Of a stretch of DNA of 64,000 nt, positions 17,445 to 28,942 are shown in pieces. Source of the DNA: Levilactobacillus lindianensis (GTDB lineage Bacteria; Bacillota; Bacilli; Lactobacillales; Lactobacillaceae); assembly GCF_003946095.1 (NCBI RefSeq), contig NZ_RHOD01000002.1, positions 62,001 through 126,000 of the forward strand, in the 5' to 3' direction. Made by a program: the position numbers and the translations under genes. Below the pieces are notes generated by a model, which worked only from the letters and a program-made list of their open reading frames with translations, was not told where the DNA came from and did no database searches. The stretch's first letter is position 1; each line of letters opens with the position of its first letter.

Positions 17445-20315
17445 TTAGTGTTTCGAAGTCGCGGGTTTCTCATCGGCTTTTGTTCGCGCCGTATCCCGTT
17501 CCAAGACTGGCTTTAGGTACTGACCTGTGTAACTCGACTTAACTTCGGCAAGTTCTTCAGGAGTCCCGGTAGCCACGACATTACCGCCAGCTTCCCCACC
17601 TTCAGGACCTAAGTCAATCAGGTGGTCTGCTGTCTTGATAACATCCAAGTTGTGTTCGATAACCAGGACGGTGTTCCCCTTATCCACTAACCGGTGCAAG
17701 ACGGCCAACAAGCGCTTGATGTCGTCGGTATGCAACCCAGTCGTGGGTTCATCTAGGATATAGAAGTTCTTTCCGTTCTGTTGTTTATGCAGTTCAGCGG
17801 CCAACTTCATTCGTTGAGCTTCCCCACCGGACAGCGTCGTTGCCGGTTGTCCCAGCTTGACGTAGCCTAAACCAACATCCTGAATGGTCTGAAGCTTCCG
17901 GGTAATCTTAGGAATAGCTTCGAAGAACTTCAAAGCCTCGCTAACCGTCATGTTGAGCACGTCAGAAATGTTCTTTCCCTTGTACTCAACTTCCAAGGTC
18001 TCGGAATTGTACCGCGTTCCATGACAAACTTCACAGGGAACGTAGACATCAGGCAAGAAGTTCATTTCGATCTTCAAGATCCCGTCACCATGACAAGCCT
18101 CACAACGGCCCCCCTTGGTGTTAAAGCTGAACCGACCTTTTTGGTAGCCGCGTAACTTAGCGTCATTGGTCTGCGCAAACAATGCCCGCACGTCGTCAAA
18201 GACACCCGTATAGGTTGCCGGGTTACTCCGTGGGGTCCGCCCAATTGGGCTTTGGTCGATATCAACCAACCGTTCGATATTTTGAACGCCAGAGATGGTC
18301 TTGTACTTACCAGGTTTTTCCGAGTTACGATTTAATTTCTGTGCCAAGGCTCGTTTCAAAATAGTGTTGACCAGCGTTGACTTACCGGAACCCGAAACCC
18401 CGGTTACCACGACAAATTCACCCAATGGGAAATCAACCGTGATGTCCTTGAGATTGTTTTCAGCGGCTCCGGTAACCTGAATCATCTTGCCATTTCCGGA
18501 CCGTCGCTTCAATGGAACCGGAATGTAACGTTTCCCCGCCAAGTACTGTCCGGTCAGGGACTTTCGAGAACGCATCACCTGCTTGGGTGTCCCGGCAGCC
18601 ATGATATGGCCCCCGTTTTCCCCCGCACCAGGGCCCACGTCTACGATGTAGTCCGCGGCTCGCATGGTATCTTCATCATGTTCAACCACGATTAAGGTGT
18701 TCCCGAGATCCCGCATCTGTTTCAGCGAGGCGATCAACCGATCATTGTCCCGCTGATGCAACCCGATTGAAGGTTCATCCAGAATGTAAAGCACACCAGA
18801 GAGGTTCGAGCCAATCTGAGTGGCTAAGCGAATCCGTTGGGCTTCCCCACCGGACAAGGTCCGAGCAGAACGACTCAACGTCAGGTAATCCAGCCCCACG
18901 TTCCGTAAAAACGTTAACCGGTCCCGAATTTCCTTTAGGATTGGCTGCGCAATGACCTGGTCCTGTTCGCCAAAGCTGAGATCCTTAAAGAAACTCAGTT
19001 CCTTATCAACAGGTAAGTCAGAGACTGCCCCAATGTGTTGATGGTTGATCTGCACACTCAGGGCCTTACGGTTCAGCCGGTAGCCGTGACAAGTCTGACA
19101 GGTCAGTTCGGCCATGTACTTGCGCATCACGTCACGGGTGAATTCACTGTTGGTTTCCTTGTAACGCCGGTCAACGTTAGGAACGACCCCTTCGAAGGCC
19201 ACGTCCACGTCACGGACCCCACCAAAGTCATTTTCGTAGTGGAAATGGAAGGTCTTGTCGTGTGATCCATATAAAACCAGATCCTGTTCATCCTGTGTCA
19301 GTTTTTCAAACGGCGTGTCTAAATCGACGTTAAATGCCGCACACGCCTGTTCCAGCAAAGCTGGGTAGTATTGCGAACTAATTGGATTCCAGGGTGCCAG
19401 GGCGCCCTCACGCAGGGTCTTGGACTTGTCTGGCACGACAAGGTCCAAGTCGACCTCCAATTTGACACCAAGGCCGTCACAATCCGGGCAAGCCCCGAAT
19501 GGCGCATTAAAGGAGAAAAGCCGTGGTTCCAGCTCCCCCACCGTAAAGCCACAGACCGGGCAAGCATAGTGTTCAGAGAAGATCAGAGGATCCCCGCCGA
19601 TCACATCGGCAATCGCATACCCACCACTCAACCGCAGCGCCGCTTCGAAGGAATCGAAGAGTCGGGAACGAATTCCTGACTTGACCACAATCCGGTCGAT
19701 AACGATCGCAATGTCATGACTCTGATTCTTATTTAATTCTGGGACGTCGTCGATGTCTAAGATGTCACCATCGACTCTGACCCGAACGAAACCTTCGCGG
19801 CGAATCTTTTCGAAAATCTTCTTATGTTGCCCCTTCTTGGCCCGCACGATCGGTGACAAGATCTGGAGCTTCGTCCGTTCAGGCAAGGCCAAGACTTGGT
19901 CGACCATCTGTTCCACACTTTGGCTGGTAATCTTGGTCCCATCATTGGGACAGATAGGTGTGCCAACCCGCGCCCACAAGAGACGGAGGTAGTCATTAAT
20001 TTCCGTGACCGTTCCCACCGTCGACCGAGGGTTCTTAGACGTCGTCTTTTGGTCAATGGAAATGGCCGGACTCAACCCATCGATCGAGTCAACGTCTGGT
20101 TTATCCATTTGTCCTAAGAATTGACGCGCATAGGAAGAGAGGCTCTCCACATAACGACGTTGTCCCTCAGCATACAAGGTATCAAAGGCTAGGGAACTCT
20201 TTCCCGAACCAGAGAGGCCACTGATGACCACCAGCTTGTTCTTGGGAATCGTCACGTCAACATCCTTTAAGTTATGGGCCCGTGCCCCATGGATGATAAT
20301 TTTATCGTTTGCCAA
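17445..20315 (-). CDS. uvrA: Excinuclease ABC subunit A
   Basis: A 956-residue damage-recognition ATPase of nucleotide excision repair. Two ABC modules are visible: Walker [10 protein letters not shown] (about 33-41) and GVSGSGKST (about 641), and two signatures LSGGEAQR. Zinc-binding cysteines lie in CPVC...CPDC (about 251-280) and CEAC...CEVC (about 738-765). UvrA2 loads UvrB on damaged DNA. The start is TTG at 20315, since GGAG lies 8 nt upstream and the protein then begins (M)[14 protein letters not shown] as expected. It follows uvrB by 15 bp in an SOS-controlled operon. Confidence 0.98.
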   Translation of the reverse strand: MANDKIIIHGARAHNLKDVDVTIPKNKLVVISGLSGSGKSSLAFDTLYAEGQRRYVESLSSYARQFLGQMDKPDVDSIDGLSPAISIDQKTTSKNPRSTVGTVTEINDYLRLLWARVGTPICPNDGTKITSQSVEQMVDQVLALPERTKLQILSPIVRAKKGQHKKIFEKIRREGFVRVRVDGDILDIDDVPELNKNQSHDIAIVIDRIVVKSGIRSRLFDSFEAALRLSGGYAIADVIGGDPLIFSEHYACPVCGFTVGELEPRLFSFNAPFGACPDCDGLGVKLEVDLDLVVPDKSKTLREGALAPWNPISSQYYPALLEQACAAFNVDLDTPFEKLTQDEQDLVLYGSHDKTFHFHYENDFGGVRDVDVAFEGVVPNVDRRYKETNSEFTRDVMRKYMAELTCQTCHGYRLNRKALSVQINHQHIGAVSDLPVDKELSFFKDLSFGEQDQVIAQPILKEIRDRLTFLRNVGLDYLTLSRSARTLSGGEAQRIRLATQIGSNLSGVLYILDEPSIGLHQRDNDRLIASLKQMRDLGNTLIVVEHDEDTMRAADYIVDVGPGAGENGGHIMAAGTPKQVMRSRKSLTGQYLAGKRYIPVPLKRRSGNGKMIQVTGAAENNLKDITVDFPLGEFVVVTGVSGSGKSTLVNTILKRALAQKLNRNSEKPGKYKTISGVQNIERLVDIDQSPIGRTPRSNPATYTGVFDDVRALFAQTNDAKLRGYQKGRFSFNTKGGRCEACHGDGILKIEMNFLPDVYVPCEVCHGTRYNSETLEVEYKGKNISDVLNMTVSEALKFFEAIPKITRKLQTIQDVGLGYVKLGQPATTLSGGEAQRMKLAAELHKQQNGKNFYILDEPTTGLHTDDIKRLLAVLHRLVDKGNTVLVIEHNLDVIKTADHLIDLGPEGGEAGGNVVATGTPEELAEVKSSYTGQYLKPVLERDTARTKADEKPATSKH

Positions 20316-20330
20316 ATAACATTCTCCTCA

Positions 20331-22337
20331 CTAGTCCCCGATCTCGGTCTTCATGTCCATGACAGTGTCCCGCAAGGACGCCGCTTGTTCGAAGTCAAGT
20401 TTCTTAGCGGCTGCCCGCATTTCGTCTTCAAGCCGCGAGATCAGCTTTTCCTGATCTTCCTTGGACATGTCTTCAAAGTCACTGGCCACGAAGTCATCCT
20501 TTTCGCCTTCATGTTCGTTGGTCTTGGTGACCGCAATCAGATCACGAATTGGTTTGATAATCGTGGTTGGGGTAATTCCATGTTTCTTGTTGTACGCAAT
20601 CTGAACTTCACGCCGTCGAGCCGTTTCATCCATAGCTGCTTGCATTGACTCCGTGACGGAATCTGCGTACATGATTACGGCCCCGTGAGAGTTCCGGGCA
20701 GCCCGCCCGATCGTCTGAATCAATGATCGCTCGTTACGCAGGAACCCTTCCTTGTCGGCATCGAGAATCGCTACCAACGAAACTTCGGGAATATCGATTC
20801 CTTCTCGCAACAGGTTGATCCCAACCAAAACATCGTACTTGCCAAGCCGCAGATCACGCATGATTTCAGTTCGCTCCAACGTCTTAATGTCGGAGTGTAA
20901 ATAAGCAACCTTGATTCCCAAGTCCTTCAGATAGTCGGTTAAATCTTCCGACATCTTCTTGGTTAACGTGGTGACAAAGGTCCGTTCATTGGCAGCGACC
21001 CGCGCGTTAATTTCACCGACCAGGTCATCCATTTGCCCCATAATCGGTCGGACCTCAATCGTCGGATCCAACAGTCCAGTCGGCCGGATAATCTGTTGAA
21101 CCACGTGATCGGTCTGCTCGTGTTCGTAGGGACCGGGCGTGGCCGACATGTAAATGACTTGATTAATATGCTGTTCAACTTCATTTAGCTTTAACGGCCG
21201 GTTGTCCAGCGCACTCGGTAGCCGGAAACCATAGTCTACCAGCTGTTGCTTCCGGGCCCGGTCACCGTTGTACATTCCCCGAACCTGCGGCATGGTGACG
21301 TGAGATTCGTCGACCACCATCAGGAAGTCCTTAGGGAAGAAGTCTAGGAGCGTGTATGGGGGTTCTCCGGCCTTACGACCGTCCATCCAACGTGAGTAGT
21401 TTTCAATGCCGCTGGTATACCCCATTTCACGCATCATTTCTAAATCATAGGTGGTTCGTTGCTTAAGCCGTTGGGCTTCCAGCAACTTGCCGGCCCCCTC
21501 CAGTTCGCCAACGCGATCCTTGAGTTCACCTTCGATACCCGCTGTGGCTTTCGCCATAACGTCATCGTTAGTCATAAAGTGTGTCGCCGGGAAGATTGCC
21601 ACGTGCTCGCGGTCGCCGACGATTTCTCCTGTCAGAGAATCCACTTCACGAATACGATCAATCTCGTCGCCAAAGAATTCAACCCGCAAGGCGCGATCAT
21701 CACGCGATGCCGGGAAAATTTCGACCACGTCACCATGAACCCGGAACCGGCCTCGCTGGAAGTCGTAGTCGTTGCGCTCGAATTGAATATTAACGAGTTT
21801 ACGTAACAATGCATCCCGCTCGATCTCTTGGCCCACCCGGAGTGAAACCACATGATTCTTATATTCGGTAGGATCCCCCAACCCAAAGATTGAAGAGACA
21901 GAGGCCACCACGATTACATCGTTCCGTTCTAGTAACGAACTGGTTGCGGAGTGTCGCAGCTTGTCGATTTCGTCGTTAATCGAGGAGTCCTTTTCAATAT
22001 AGGTATCACTCGAAGGCACGTAGGCTTCCGGTTGATAATAATCATAATAACTGACAAAGTATTCCACCGCATTGTGCGGAAAGAATTGCTTGAATTCACC
22101 GTACAGCTGTCCTGCCAACGTCTTGTTGTGGGAAAGCACCAGGGTCGGCTTGTTCACCTGCTGAATAACGTTTGAAATCGTAAACGTCTTACCAGTCCCG
22201 GTGGCCCCTAACAGAATCTGTGCCTTCTCGTGTTCCTTAATGCCCTTCGTCAGCTGGGCAATCGCCTCGGGTTGGTCCCCCGTGGGCTGATACTTAGACA
22301 CCAGGTCAAACTTACGATCCGTTTGTCGATCAATCAT
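20331..22337 (-). CDS. uvrB: Excinuclease ABC subunit B
   Basis: A 668-residue helicase-like damage-verification subunit. Walker A GATGTGKT is at 44-51, the beta-hairpin region [12 protein letters not shown] is near residue 95, a DESH box is followed by the helicase motifs QTIGRAAR, and a C-terminal UVR coiled-coil ([23 protein letters not shown]) binds UvrC. The ATG has GGGAGG upstream. A LexA/DinR-type box lies about 90 bp upstream, with a hairpin between the box and the gene. It is co-transcribed with uvrA. Confidence 0.98.
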   Translation of the reverse strand: MIDRQTDRKFDLVSKYQPTGDQPEAIAQLTKGIKEHEKAQILLGATGTGKTFTISNVIQQVNKPTLVLSHNKTLAGQLYGEFKQFFPHNAVEYFVSYYDYYQPEAYVPSSDTYIEKDSSINDEIDKLRHSATSSLLERNDVIVVASVSSIFGLGDPTEYKNHVVSLRVGQEIERDALLRKLVNIQFERNDYDFQRGRFRVHGDVVEIFPASRDDRALRVEFFGDEIDRIREVDSLTGEIVGDREHVAIFPATHFMTNDDVMAKATAGIEGELKDRVGELEGAGKLLEAQRLKQRTTYDLEMMREMGYTSGIENYSRWMDGRKAGEPPYTLLDFFPKDFLMVVDESHVTMPQVRGMYNGDRARKQQLVDYGFRLPSALDNRPLKLNEVEQHINQVIYMSATPGPYEHEQTDHVVQQIIRPTGLLDPTIEVRPIMGQMDDLVGEINARVAANERTFVTTLTKKMSEDLTDYLKDLGIKVAYLHSDIKTLERTEIMRDLRLGKYDVLVGINLLREGIDIPEVSLVAILDADKEGFLRNERSLIQTIGRAARNSHGAVIMYADSVTESMQAAMDETARRREVQIAYNKKHGITPTTIIKPIRDLIAVTKTNEHEGEKDDFVASDFEDMSKEDQEKLISRLEDEMRAAAKKLDFEQAASLRDTVMDMKTEIGD

Positions 22338-22377
22338 GGCCTAACCTCCCTACCAAATTATTTTTTCATCAGAAAAG

Positions 22378-22400
22378 ATGGGAAGCGATCCGCTTCCCAT
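22378..22400 (-). terminator. Hairpin between the GNAT gene and uvrB
   Basis: Minus strand ATGGGAAGCG / CGCTTCCCAT, 3-nt loop, followed by CTTTTC. It probably terminates the HD-GNAT transcript, but it would also lie in the leader of an mRNA started at the LexA-box promoter. Confidence 0.65.
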
Positions 22401-22423
22401 TGCGCTCGAATATTTTACCATAC

Positions 22424-22437
22424 CGAACATACTTTCG
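22424..22437 (-). promoter_or_regulatory. LexA/DinR (SOS) box upstream of uvrB
   Basis: CGAACATACTTTCG differs from the Bacillus-type consensus CGAACATATGTTCG at two central positions. It lies within the spacer before a minus-strand -10 TAAAAT. Confidence 0.7.
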
Positions 22438-22456
22438 CCAGTAGCCTGCCTCAGCG

Positions 22457-22978
22457 TTAAAACTTGTCCTGATAAATGGTGACATTCGCGGTCCGCTCAC
22501 CCTTAATGACCGTGGTGGTTTGAACCGCCGCCAATCCGAGGTCCTCCCAGAATGGCTTCATGACGCGATCGCCCATGAAGACGCTGAGCTGAAGTTGAAC
22601 GGCTCCCGCCTCCTGAAGAGTGGCGGTCAGACTGCGATACCAGTCCGCTGACTGATCAGAACTGACATCCTTGGCCACCATCCACATTCCCAGCCAAGCT
22701 AGACTAGGTAACGGGTAGTCCACGATGAGGTCCACCAACACCTTCAACTCACCATCCTGGAAGAGACCCAGGTAAGCCTTCTGCTCCGGCACGGCATTTA
22801 GCGGAATGTCTGTAACATCTTGAATAGCCTCCTGACGGGTCACCGGGTGATCCTGGAAATGGCCAAAGTAAGCCGGATGTGCCGCCTGAAACGCGTAGAT
22901 TAACTCATCATCGTCGTGGGTCAACTCCCGCGCCGTAACGCCTTTTAAGCGTTGATTCCATACTGTTGCTAATGCCAT
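22457..22978 (-). CDS. GNAT-family N-acetyltransferase-like protein
   Basis: A 173-residue protein with the layout of a GNAT fold: LYLGLF-like strands in the middle (KAYLGLFQDGELKVLVDLIVDYP), then WLGMWMVAKDVSSDQSADWYRSL, and a last part with LQLSVFMGDRVMKPFWEDLGL, which fits the GNAT pattern of a neighbour strand followed by F(W/Y)xxLGF. The acetyl-CoA loop is not the classic Q/RxxGxG/A, so activity is uncertain. AGGAGG lies before the ATG, which comes directly after the HD gene stop. The substrate is unknown. Confidence 0.65.
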   Translation of the reverse strand: MALATVWNQRLKGVTARELTHDDDELIYAFQAAHPAYFGHFQDHPVTRQEAIQDVTDIPLNAVPEQKAYLGLFQDGELKVLVDLIVDYPLPSLAWLGMWMVAKDVSSDQSADWYRSLTATLQEAGAVQLQLSVFMGDRVMKPFWEDLGLAAVQTTTVIKGERTANVTIYQDKF

Positions 22979-22979
22979 C

Positions 22980-23618
22980 TTAATCCTCCTGCTTCAATAA
23001 TTCATTGGTTAACGCTGCCAGCTTCTGCCGATCACTGAAGTCTGCCGCCAACATTTCCGGTAGGACTTCGGCTAAGAAGTACTGCACACAGGCCAACCGC
23101 TTGAACTTCAAGATCGTACTCAGACTTTCTCGGTAAATCTCGGTGAAAACGGGCTCGGGGTTCCCCTTTTGAATCTCACCAAATGATTCGTATAAGAGGT
23201 CAACCTTATCTGCAACGGAAAGGATCTGCCCCTCTAACGTGGCATCCTTTCCTTCCCCTAGTCGCCGCGTATAGGCGGCCTGGAATTGTTTAGGAATTTC
23301 GTTTTCAATGAAGTTAGCGGTCAGGGAATCCTCGACGTCGGCCAGCATCTGCCGCAATTGTGGCGTGGCATACTTCACGGGCGTCTTAATGTCGCCAATA
23401 AAGCGCTCCGTGTAGTCATGATTCAGTGATTTCTCGTAGAGCAACCGCCAGTTGACTTGGTTGCCGGCATTTTCTTCGACGTCCCCCAGAAACTGGGCCA
23501 CCTCGGCAACCTTAAACGAATGGGCCGCCACCGAATGCTGTTCAAACTTAAAGTAACCCGGCGCCCGGTCAATCGTTTCCAAATCACTCAGACTCTGTAA
23601 AAATTGATTCATCCCCAT
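22980..23618 (-). CDS. HD-domain phosphohydrolase, YfbR-like
   Basis: A 212-residue protein of the HD superfamily. The metal ligands are visible: His33 in SVAAHSFKVA, the His67-Asp68 pair in LNHDYTERFIGDIKTP, and Asp137 in LSVADKVDLLYE. The spacing resembles YfbR-type 5'-deoxynucleotidases, which clean up dNMPs, so a nucleotidase role is likely but unproven. AAGGAG precedes the first ATG. It is co-transcribed with the GNAT gene (1 bp between stop and next start). Confidence 0.75.
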   Translation of the reverse strand: MGMNQFLQSLSDLETIDRAPGYFKFEQHSVAAHSFKVAEVAQFLGDVEENAGNQVNWRLLYEKSLNHDYTERFIGDIKTPVKYATPQLRQMLADVEDSLTANFIENEIPKQFQAAYTRRLGEGKDATLEGQILSVADKVDLLYESFGEIQKGNPEPVFTEIYRESLSTILKFKRLACVQYFLAEVLPEMLAADFSDRQKLAALTNELLKQED

Positions 23619-23649
23619 GCTCGCGACACTCCTTTTAATTTTAATTTCG

Positions 23650-23686
23650 CAAAAAAGCGGAAACGACCGCGAGGGTTGTTTCCGCT
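23650..23686 (-). terminator. Terminator after trxB
   Basis: Minus strand AGCGGAAAC / GTTTCCGCT followed by a T6 run. It ends the hprK-lgt-gpsA-galU-trxB group. Confidence 0.85.
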
Positions 23687-23697
23687 AGCTTTAACCT

Positions 23698-24639
23698 TTA
23701 TTGGGCGGAAGCCGTTTTGTCCTTCAAAGTTTCCAGATAACTGAAAGCTTCTTGGCCGGCAATCCCACCATCCCCAACGGCAGTCGTAATCTGCCGCAGC
23801 GTCTTTTGCCGAACATCACCAATCGCAAACACACCAGGTACGGCGGTTGCCATGTCGTTGTCGGTCTTAATCCAGCCAGCATCATCGGTAATCCCCATGG
23901 TGGTGAAGGAAGACGTCATTGGCAAAGTCCCCACGTAAATGAAGACCCCACTAGCCGCAATCTCGCCGGTTTCACCAGTTTGGTTGTTCTTAGTGGCCAC
24001 ACCAGTAACCTTCATGTCGTCACCTAAGATTTCCGTAACATTCGTGTTCCAGACAAATTCAATCTTGTCGTTAGCGAACGCTCTGTCTTGTAAAATCTTT
24101 TGGGCCCGCAGTTGGTCACGCCGGTGAATAATGGTTACTTTAGAGGCTAACCCCGCGAGGTATAGGCCTTCTTCGATAGCTGAGTCACCGCCACCGATCA
24201 CCACGACTTCACGGTTCTTAAAGAACGCACCATCGCAGACCGCGCAATACGAAACACCACGCCCACCAAATTTATCTTCGCCGGGAACTCCCAGCTTCTT
24301 GTATTCAGATCCGGTCGCAATAATCACTGCGCCTGCTTTGTAATCACCATCGTCAGTCTTGACGATCTTGTAATCACCATGGTCTTCAATGTTTTCCACG
24401 CTACCGTATGCAAATTCGGCACCAAATTGGGTGGCCCCGTCATACATGTCCTTAGATAGGTCTGGTCCGAGAACCGACTTGAACCCCGGGTAGTTTTCAA
24501 TAGCGGCGGTATTGTTCATTTGACCACCGTAAATTCCGCGGTCCAACATCAATACCGAGAGGTTGGCACGGGAGGCATACAACGCACCGGTCATACCACC
24601 AGGACCCGCTCCAATCACAATCACATCATAGTTCTTCAA
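23698..24639 (-). CDS. trxB: Thioredoxin reductase
   Basis: A 313-residue FAD/NADPH flavoenzyme that reduces thioredoxin. FAD-binding GAGPGG lies near residues 10-15, the redox-active CAVC at 132-135, the NADPH loop IGGGDSAIEEGL just after it, and the C-terminal FAD signature GVFAIGDVR. The length is normal. It lies downstream of galU, at the end of the hprK-lgt-gpsA-galU-trxB run, the same order seen in other lactobacilli (known). Confidence 0.97.
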   Translation of the reverse strand: MKNYDVIVIGAGPGGMTGALYASRANLSVLMLDRGIYGGQMNNTAAIENYPGFKSVLGPDLSKDMYDGATQFGAEFAYGSVENIEDHGDYKIVKTDDGDYKAGAVIIATGSEYKKLGVPGEDKFGGRGVSYCAVCDGAFFKNREVVVIGGGDSAIEEGLYLAGLASKVTIIHRRDQLRAQKILQDRAFANDKIEFVWNTNVTEILGDDMKVTGVATKNNQTGETGEIAASGVFIYVGTLPMTSSFTTMGITDDAGWIKTDNDMATAVPGVFAIGDVRQKTLRQITTAVGDGGIAGQEAFSYLETLKDKTASAQ

Positions 24640-24703
24640 AGTTAACGCTCCTTTCTGCTCTTAGCCTTTAGGATACTTTACTAGTAAAAAGGAAGTTTGT
24701 CAC

Positions 24704-25609
24704 CTATTTCGACTTGGAAGGCTTCTCATCTTCCTTGGCCAACTTCTGACCGAGGTCTTTAATGTACTGACGCAAAGGATCCTTGGTTTCGGGATGCTTC
24801 AGTCCGTATTCAATATTAGTCTGAATCCAGCCAAACTTGTTACCAACATCGTAACGCTTGCCCGTGTATTCGTGGGCAAAGACGCGCTGTGTCTTGTTAA
24901 GGTTATCGATTGCATCGGTCAGTTGAAGTTCGTTCCCCAACCCGACTGGCGTATTCTCCAAGGCCTCAAAAATTTCAGGCGTGAAGAGGTAACGACCAAT
25001 AATAGCGAGGTCACTGGGTGCGTCATCTGGTTCTGGCTTTTCCACAAAGTTCGTGACGTTGTATAAACCGGGTGCGGTCTCTTCAGAGGGATTAATAACC
25101 CCATACTTGGACGTCTCTTCATGAGGAACTCGCATAACAGCCAGCGTGGAAGCCCCAGTTTCTTCGTAACGATCAATCAGTTGCTTCGTCAATGGCACCT
25201 TGCTGGAGGTCATGTCATCACCGAGCATGACCACAAAGGGTTCATCGCCGATAAAGGCCTTGGCAGTCAACACGGCATCCCCTAATCCACGTGGATAAGG
25301 TTGACGAATAAAGTAGAGATTCATGCCCGTGGTTTCTTGAACCTGACGTAACATCTCATCCTTATGTTTAGCGGCTAGGTTAGCTTCCAATTCCGGATTG
25401 GAATCGAAGTGGTCTTCGATGGAACGCTTCGACTTACCGTCAACGATCACAATGTCTTCGATCCCAGACTTGCGGGCTTCCTCAACGATAAATTGAATCG
25501 TTGGCTTGTCCACGATGGGTAACATTTCCTTGGCCAAGGCCTTCGTTGCTGGTAAAAAGCGAGTTCCCAAACCCGCTGCCGGAATGACAGCTTTTCTAAC
25601 TTTTCTCAT
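24704..25609 (-). CDS. galU: UTP-glucose-1-phosphate uridylyltransferase
   Basis: A 301-residue nucleotidyltransferase that makes UDP-glucose for exopolysaccharide, teichoic-acid glycosylation and the Leloir pathway. The signature [23 protein letters not shown] is at the N-terminus, with [10 protein letters not shown] and [12 protein letters not shown] in the middle. The C-terminus is lysine- and acid-rich ([13 protein letters not shown]). Length is normal. It lies 32 bp after gpsA. Confidence 0.97.
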   Translation of the reverse strand: MRKVRKAVIPAAGLGTRFLPATKALAKEMLPIVDKPTIQFIVEEARKSGIEDIVIVDGKSKRSIEDHFDSNPELEANLAAKHKDEMLRQVQETTGMNLYFIRQPYPRGLGDAVLTAKAFIGDEPFVVMLGDDMTSSKVPLTKQLIDRYEETGASTLAVMRVPHEETSKYGVINPSEETAPGLYNVTNFVEKPEPDDAPSDLAIIGRYLFTPEIFEALENTPVGLGNELQLTDAIDNLNKTQRVFAHEYTGKRYDVGNKFGWIQTNIEYGLKHPETKDPLRQYIKDLGQKLAKEDEKPSKSK

Positions 25610-25641
25610 CTTTAAATATCCTCCCTGGTTCCCTACAAATT

Positions 25642-26655
25642 TTAAAATTCGGAGCGGCCTTCACGTTGCATTAATTCTGAGATGGCCTGCTTAATATCCT
25701 TACCTTCGTACAAGACTTGGTAAATGGCTTCCGTAATTGGCATTGAAACGCCACGTTCCTTAGATAATTCATATGCGGCCTTGGTCGTGGCAACCCCTTC
25801 GATCACCATGCCCATGTGACTGACAACGTCATCGAGCGCTTCACCACGGCCAAGTTCATCACCGGCCCGCCAGTTCCGTGAATTGGAGCTCGTGGCGGTC
25901 ACGATGATGTCGCCAACCCCTGATAACCCGATAAAGGTCATGGGGTCCGCACCAAACGACGTGCCCAACCGAGAAATTTCGGCCAAGCCCCGCGTCATCA
26001 ACGCTGCCTTCGCATTGTCACCATAGCCCAGGCCATGTAAGGCCCCGGCACCAAGCGCAATAATATTCTTCAAAGCTGCTCCAATCTCAACCCCAATCAC
26101 ATCAGGGTTCGTGTAAACCCGGAAGTATGGCGTCATGAAGAGCTTCTGAACGTGCTTAGCAGCATCCAGATTTTCACTGGCTGCGGTAATCAAGGTCAAA
26201 TCATGCCGGGCAACATCCTCGGCATGACTAGGACCGGACAACACCGTAATGGCCTGCCGGTTCTCAGCGGGAATTTCTTCGGCTAAGACCTGTGATAACC
26301 GCTTATAAGTATTCTGTTCAATTCCCTTGCTAGCGTGAATCAGTTGGGGTTGTAACCCCGTCTTCTTTAAGATTTCGGCTACTTCACCAGCAACCGAGCG
26401 AATCGCCTTCGTTGGCACCACGAAGAGAATGGTTTGAACATCCTTCAATGCACTGGCCAGATCAGAATAAGCGACTAACGACGGAGAAAACTTAAAGTCT
26501 TTAATGTAATGCGAATTCGTATGCTGGGTATTTAGCTCCTCAACCTGCTTGGGATTGTAGGACCAAAGACGCACGTCATTTCCATTTTCATCGAGGACGC
26601 TCGCTAGAATTGATCCCCAGGAACCGGCACCGAGTACTGCAATTTTCTCTGACAT
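25642..26655 (-). CDS. gpsA: Glycerol-3-phosphate dehydrogenase [NAD(P)+]
   Basis: A 337-residue enzyme that makes sn-glycerol 3-phosphate from dihydroxyacetone phosphate for phospholipid and teichoic-acid synthesis. It has the Rossmann motif [10 protein letters not shown] at the N-terminus, [12 protein letters not shown] mid-protein, the catalytic-lysine region [13 protein letters not shown] and the C-terminal [12 protein letters not shown]. It sits between lgt and galU, within a phospholipid and envelope gene group. Confidence 0.97.
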   Translation of the reverse strand: MSEKIAVLGAGSWGSILASVLDENGNDVRLWSYNPKQVEELNTQHTNSHYIKDFKFSPSLVAYSDLASALKDVQTILFVVPTKAIRSVAGEVAEILKKTGLQPQLIHASKGIEQNTYKRLSQVLAEEIPAENRQAITVLSGPSHAEDVARHDLTLITAASENLDAAKHVQKLFMTPYFRVYTNPDVIGVEIGAALKNIIALGAGALHGLGYGDNAKAALMTRGLAEISRLGTSFGADPMTFIGLSGVGDIIVTATSSNSRNWRAGDELGRGEALDDVVSHMGMVIEGVATTKAAYELSKERGVSMPITEAIYQVLYEGKDIKQAISELMQREGRSEF

Positions 26656-26670
26656 AGTAATGGATTCTCC

Positions 26671-27531
26671 TTATTTAGTAAGTTTAGCTTTTTCTTGAAA
26701 TGGGTTGCCCGCCAAATAATCGAGGGGTGACGACTTCCGCCGCCGATAGATCCAGATAATCAAGGCGCCCACGAACAATACGACAGATAACGCTTGAGAA
26801 ATTCGAAGGATATGGAATAACCACAGACTGTCGGTCCGCATCCCTTCGATAAAGAACCGTCCTAATGCGTACCACATCACGTAACCGAGGAAGACCTCGC
26901 CTTGCTTGAAGAGTCCGGGCACGTGACGCAAACTCATGAGGACAATGAACCCCAACAGATCCCACGTCGATTCATACAGAAACGTTGGCTGTCGATAGGC
27001 CCCATTAATCAGCATTTGATTAATGATCCAGCCTGGCAGATGTAGCCCCTGTAAGAAGGCAAGACTGGTGATCCGACCAAAGGCCTCCTGGTTCATGAAG
27101 TTCCCCCAGCGGCCAATGGCTTGACCCAGAATCACGGTTGGTGCCGCGATATCCAACATCAACCACACCGGAATAAACCGTGACCGACAGAAGAAGAAGA
27201 CCACCAAACCAGCGCCAATGAGCGACCCGTAAATGGCAATGCCCCCATCCCAAATGGCAATAATCTCGCCGGGATGCTTGGCGTAATAGGGCCATTCAAA
27301 GACCACATAATACGTCCGAGCGGCAATCAAGGCAGCTGGCAGGGCCCACAGAATCATGTCGTAAATATCGTCAGGCTTAACGCCGCGGCGCTGCCCCTCA
27401 CGAACAGCCAGCATGACGGCAATAACCACCCCAGTGGCGATAATTACCCCATACCAGTGAACGGAGATCGGGCCTAGACGCATGGCGATAGGATTAAGCG
27501 CCGCCATAATTGGTGAAAAGATATCGCCCAT
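26671..27531 (-). CDS. lgt: Prolipoprotein diacylglyceryl transferase
   Basis: A 286-residue integral membrane enzyme that transfers diacylglycerol from phosphatidylglycerol to the lipobox cysteine of prolipoproteins. About seven helices are visible, with the Lgt signature region [13 protein letters not shown] and [17 protein letters not shown]; the C-terminal R-rich end (YRRRKSSP) is cytoplasmic. It lies directly between hprK and gpsA (5 and 15 bp gaps), so it is co-transcribed. Confidence 0.96.
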   Translation of the reverse strand: MGDIFSPIMAALNPIAMRLGPISVHWYGVIIATGVVIAVMLAVREGQRRGVKPDDIYDMILWALPAALIAARTYYVVFEWPYYAKHPGEIIAIWDGGIAIYGSLIGAGLVVFFFCRSRFIPVWLMLDIAAPTVILGQAIGRWGNFMNQEAFGRITSLAFLQGLHLPGWIINQMLINGAYRQPTFLYESTWDLLGFIVLMSLRHVPGLFKQGEVFLGYVMWYALGRFFIEGMRTDSLWLFHILRISQALSVVLFVGALIIWIYRRRKSSPLDYLAGNPFQEKAKLTK

Positions 27532-27536
27532 CTCCC

Positions 27537-28481
27537 TTATTTTTTGTTGTTTTTATCTGAATTTTGTTTGATTAAACGATTCAAGTTGTCGTCGAAAACC
27601 TGCGTCGCATCGTAACCCATAGAACGGGCTCGGAAGTTCATGGCAGCGGCTTCAATGATGATCGCCAGGTTACGACCGGTCTTAACGGGGATGGTAATCT
27701 TCGGCACATCAACGTCGAAGAAGCGTTGTGACTCCGTGTTGTTCCCTAACCGGTCGAAGTGGTTGTCATCGTGCCACAATTCCAAGTGGACAATGAGATC
27801 AATGTCCGTTTCGGAACGCACAGCACCGGCACCGAACAGGTTCATAACATCAATAATACCGATTCCTCGAATCTCGAGCAAATGACTCAAGATAGCAGGA
27901 GCCGTCCCAACCAGCGTCTGTTCATCCTGTTGGTAAACTTCCACTCGGTCATCGGCAATCAATCGGTGACCACGTTTAACTAATTCCAGCGCCGTTTCAC
28001 TCTTACCAACACCAGAATCACCGGTAATCATGACCCCAACACCGTAGATATCAACCAGTACCCCATGAACGGATTGCCGTTCGGCTAGTTTGCCGTCCAA
28101 AAAATTGGTCATGTTACTCAAGATTCGCGACGTTGTCAGCTTCGTCTCCAGCAAGGGAATGTGGGCTTCCTTGGTAGCTTGCTTAAGTTCCTCTGGCGGA
28201 TCCAGTTGCGTCGATACCACAAAGGCCGGCGTCTCTGGTTGACACATCTTCTGCATGACATCCAAAAGTTTCTCATGCGACATGCCCTTCGCGAAGGACG
28301 TTTCGGTAATTCCCAATAATTGAATTCGTTTAGCAGGATAATAGTTAAAGTATCCGGTTAATTCCAATCCAGGCCGGGAGATATCACTCGTTGTGATTTC
28401 ACGGTCTAAGTCGTCTTCCCCAGAATAAACTTCCAGGCGGGTAACCTTTACCAGGTCGGCCACTGTGACACTTTCAGGCAT
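27537..28481 (-). CDS. hprK: HPr kinase/phosphorylase
   Basis: A 314-residue bifunctional enzyme that phosphorylates HPr on Ser46 and removes that phosphate, setting carbon catabolite repression through CcpA. The P-loop GDSGVGKS is at 154-161. His139 is a conserved catalytic-region residue. The HPrK signature ([21 protein letters not shown]) and the C-terminal helical part are present. It heads the hprK-lgt-gpsA-galU-trxB series. Confidence 0.97.
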   Translation of the reverse strand: MPESVTVADLVKVTRLEVYSGEDDLDREITTSDISRPGLELTGYFNYYPAKRIQLLGITETSFAKGMSHEKLLDVMQKMCQPETPAFVVSTQLDPPEELKQATKEAHIPLLETKLTTSRILSNMTNFLDGKLAERQSVHGVLVDIYGVGVMITGDSGVGKSETALELVKRGHRLIADDRVEVYQQDEQTLVGTAPAILSHLLEIRGIGIIDVMNLFGAGAVRSETDIDLIVHLELWHDDNHFDRLGNNTESQRFFDVDVPKITIPVKTGRNLAIIIEAAAMNFRARSMGYDATQVFDDNLNRLIKQNSDKNNKK

Positions 28482-28569
28482 AGGAGTTCCTCCTCATTGC
28501 ATAGTAAACTACTCTAATTTTAGCACTTTCACGGGGTGACTCCCACCAAATTCGTCTGTAGCGGTCAAC

Positions 28570-28941
28570 TTAATTCCGGGCGAAATGATCGCTGATGATG
28601 GCATTAAAGAGGGCCATCACAATTGCCACAATTAACGTGACCCCAAACGACGAAAAGGTGAAGCCGCTACCGACCACCCAGGACGTCAATTCCAGCATGG
28701 CGGCGTTCAACACGAAGCCAAAAAATCCCAGTGTCAGCAAGGTTATGGGTAGCGAGAGCACGAACAGAATGGGTTTCACGATGGCATTCAGTAGCGCCAA
28801 GACAAAGCTTGCAATTAACGCAACTGCCACGCCCGAGACATAGAATGCATTCTGATAATGCCCGGCTAGTGAACTCTGGAAGAACCCTGCCAACGCGAGA
28901 AAAATGAGAGCGTTAACAAATATTCGAGGCCAAAACCGCAC
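28570..28941 (-). CDS. YvlD-like four-helix membrane protein (phage holin 4 superfamily)
   Basis: A small membrane protein of about 123 residues with four hydrophobic helices, including LNAIVKPILFVLSLPITLLTLGFFGFVLNA, the typical PF04020 (YvlD) core. I place the start at GTG 28941, one base after the PspC-gene stop, giving (M)RFWPRIFVNALIF; ATG codons at 28953 and 28977 are alternatives but overlap the upstream gene or lack spacing to AAGGA. In Bacillus yvlD lies beside the PspC gene yvlC, as here, in an envelope-stress operon. The exact function is unknown. Confidence 0.75.
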   Translation of the reverse strand: MRFWPRIFVNALIFLALAGFFQSSLAGHYQNAFYVSGVAVALIASFVLALLNAIVKPILFVLSLPITLLTLGFFGFVLNAAMLELTSWVVGSGFTFSSFGVTLIVAIVMALFNAIISDHFARN

Positions 28942-28942
28942 G

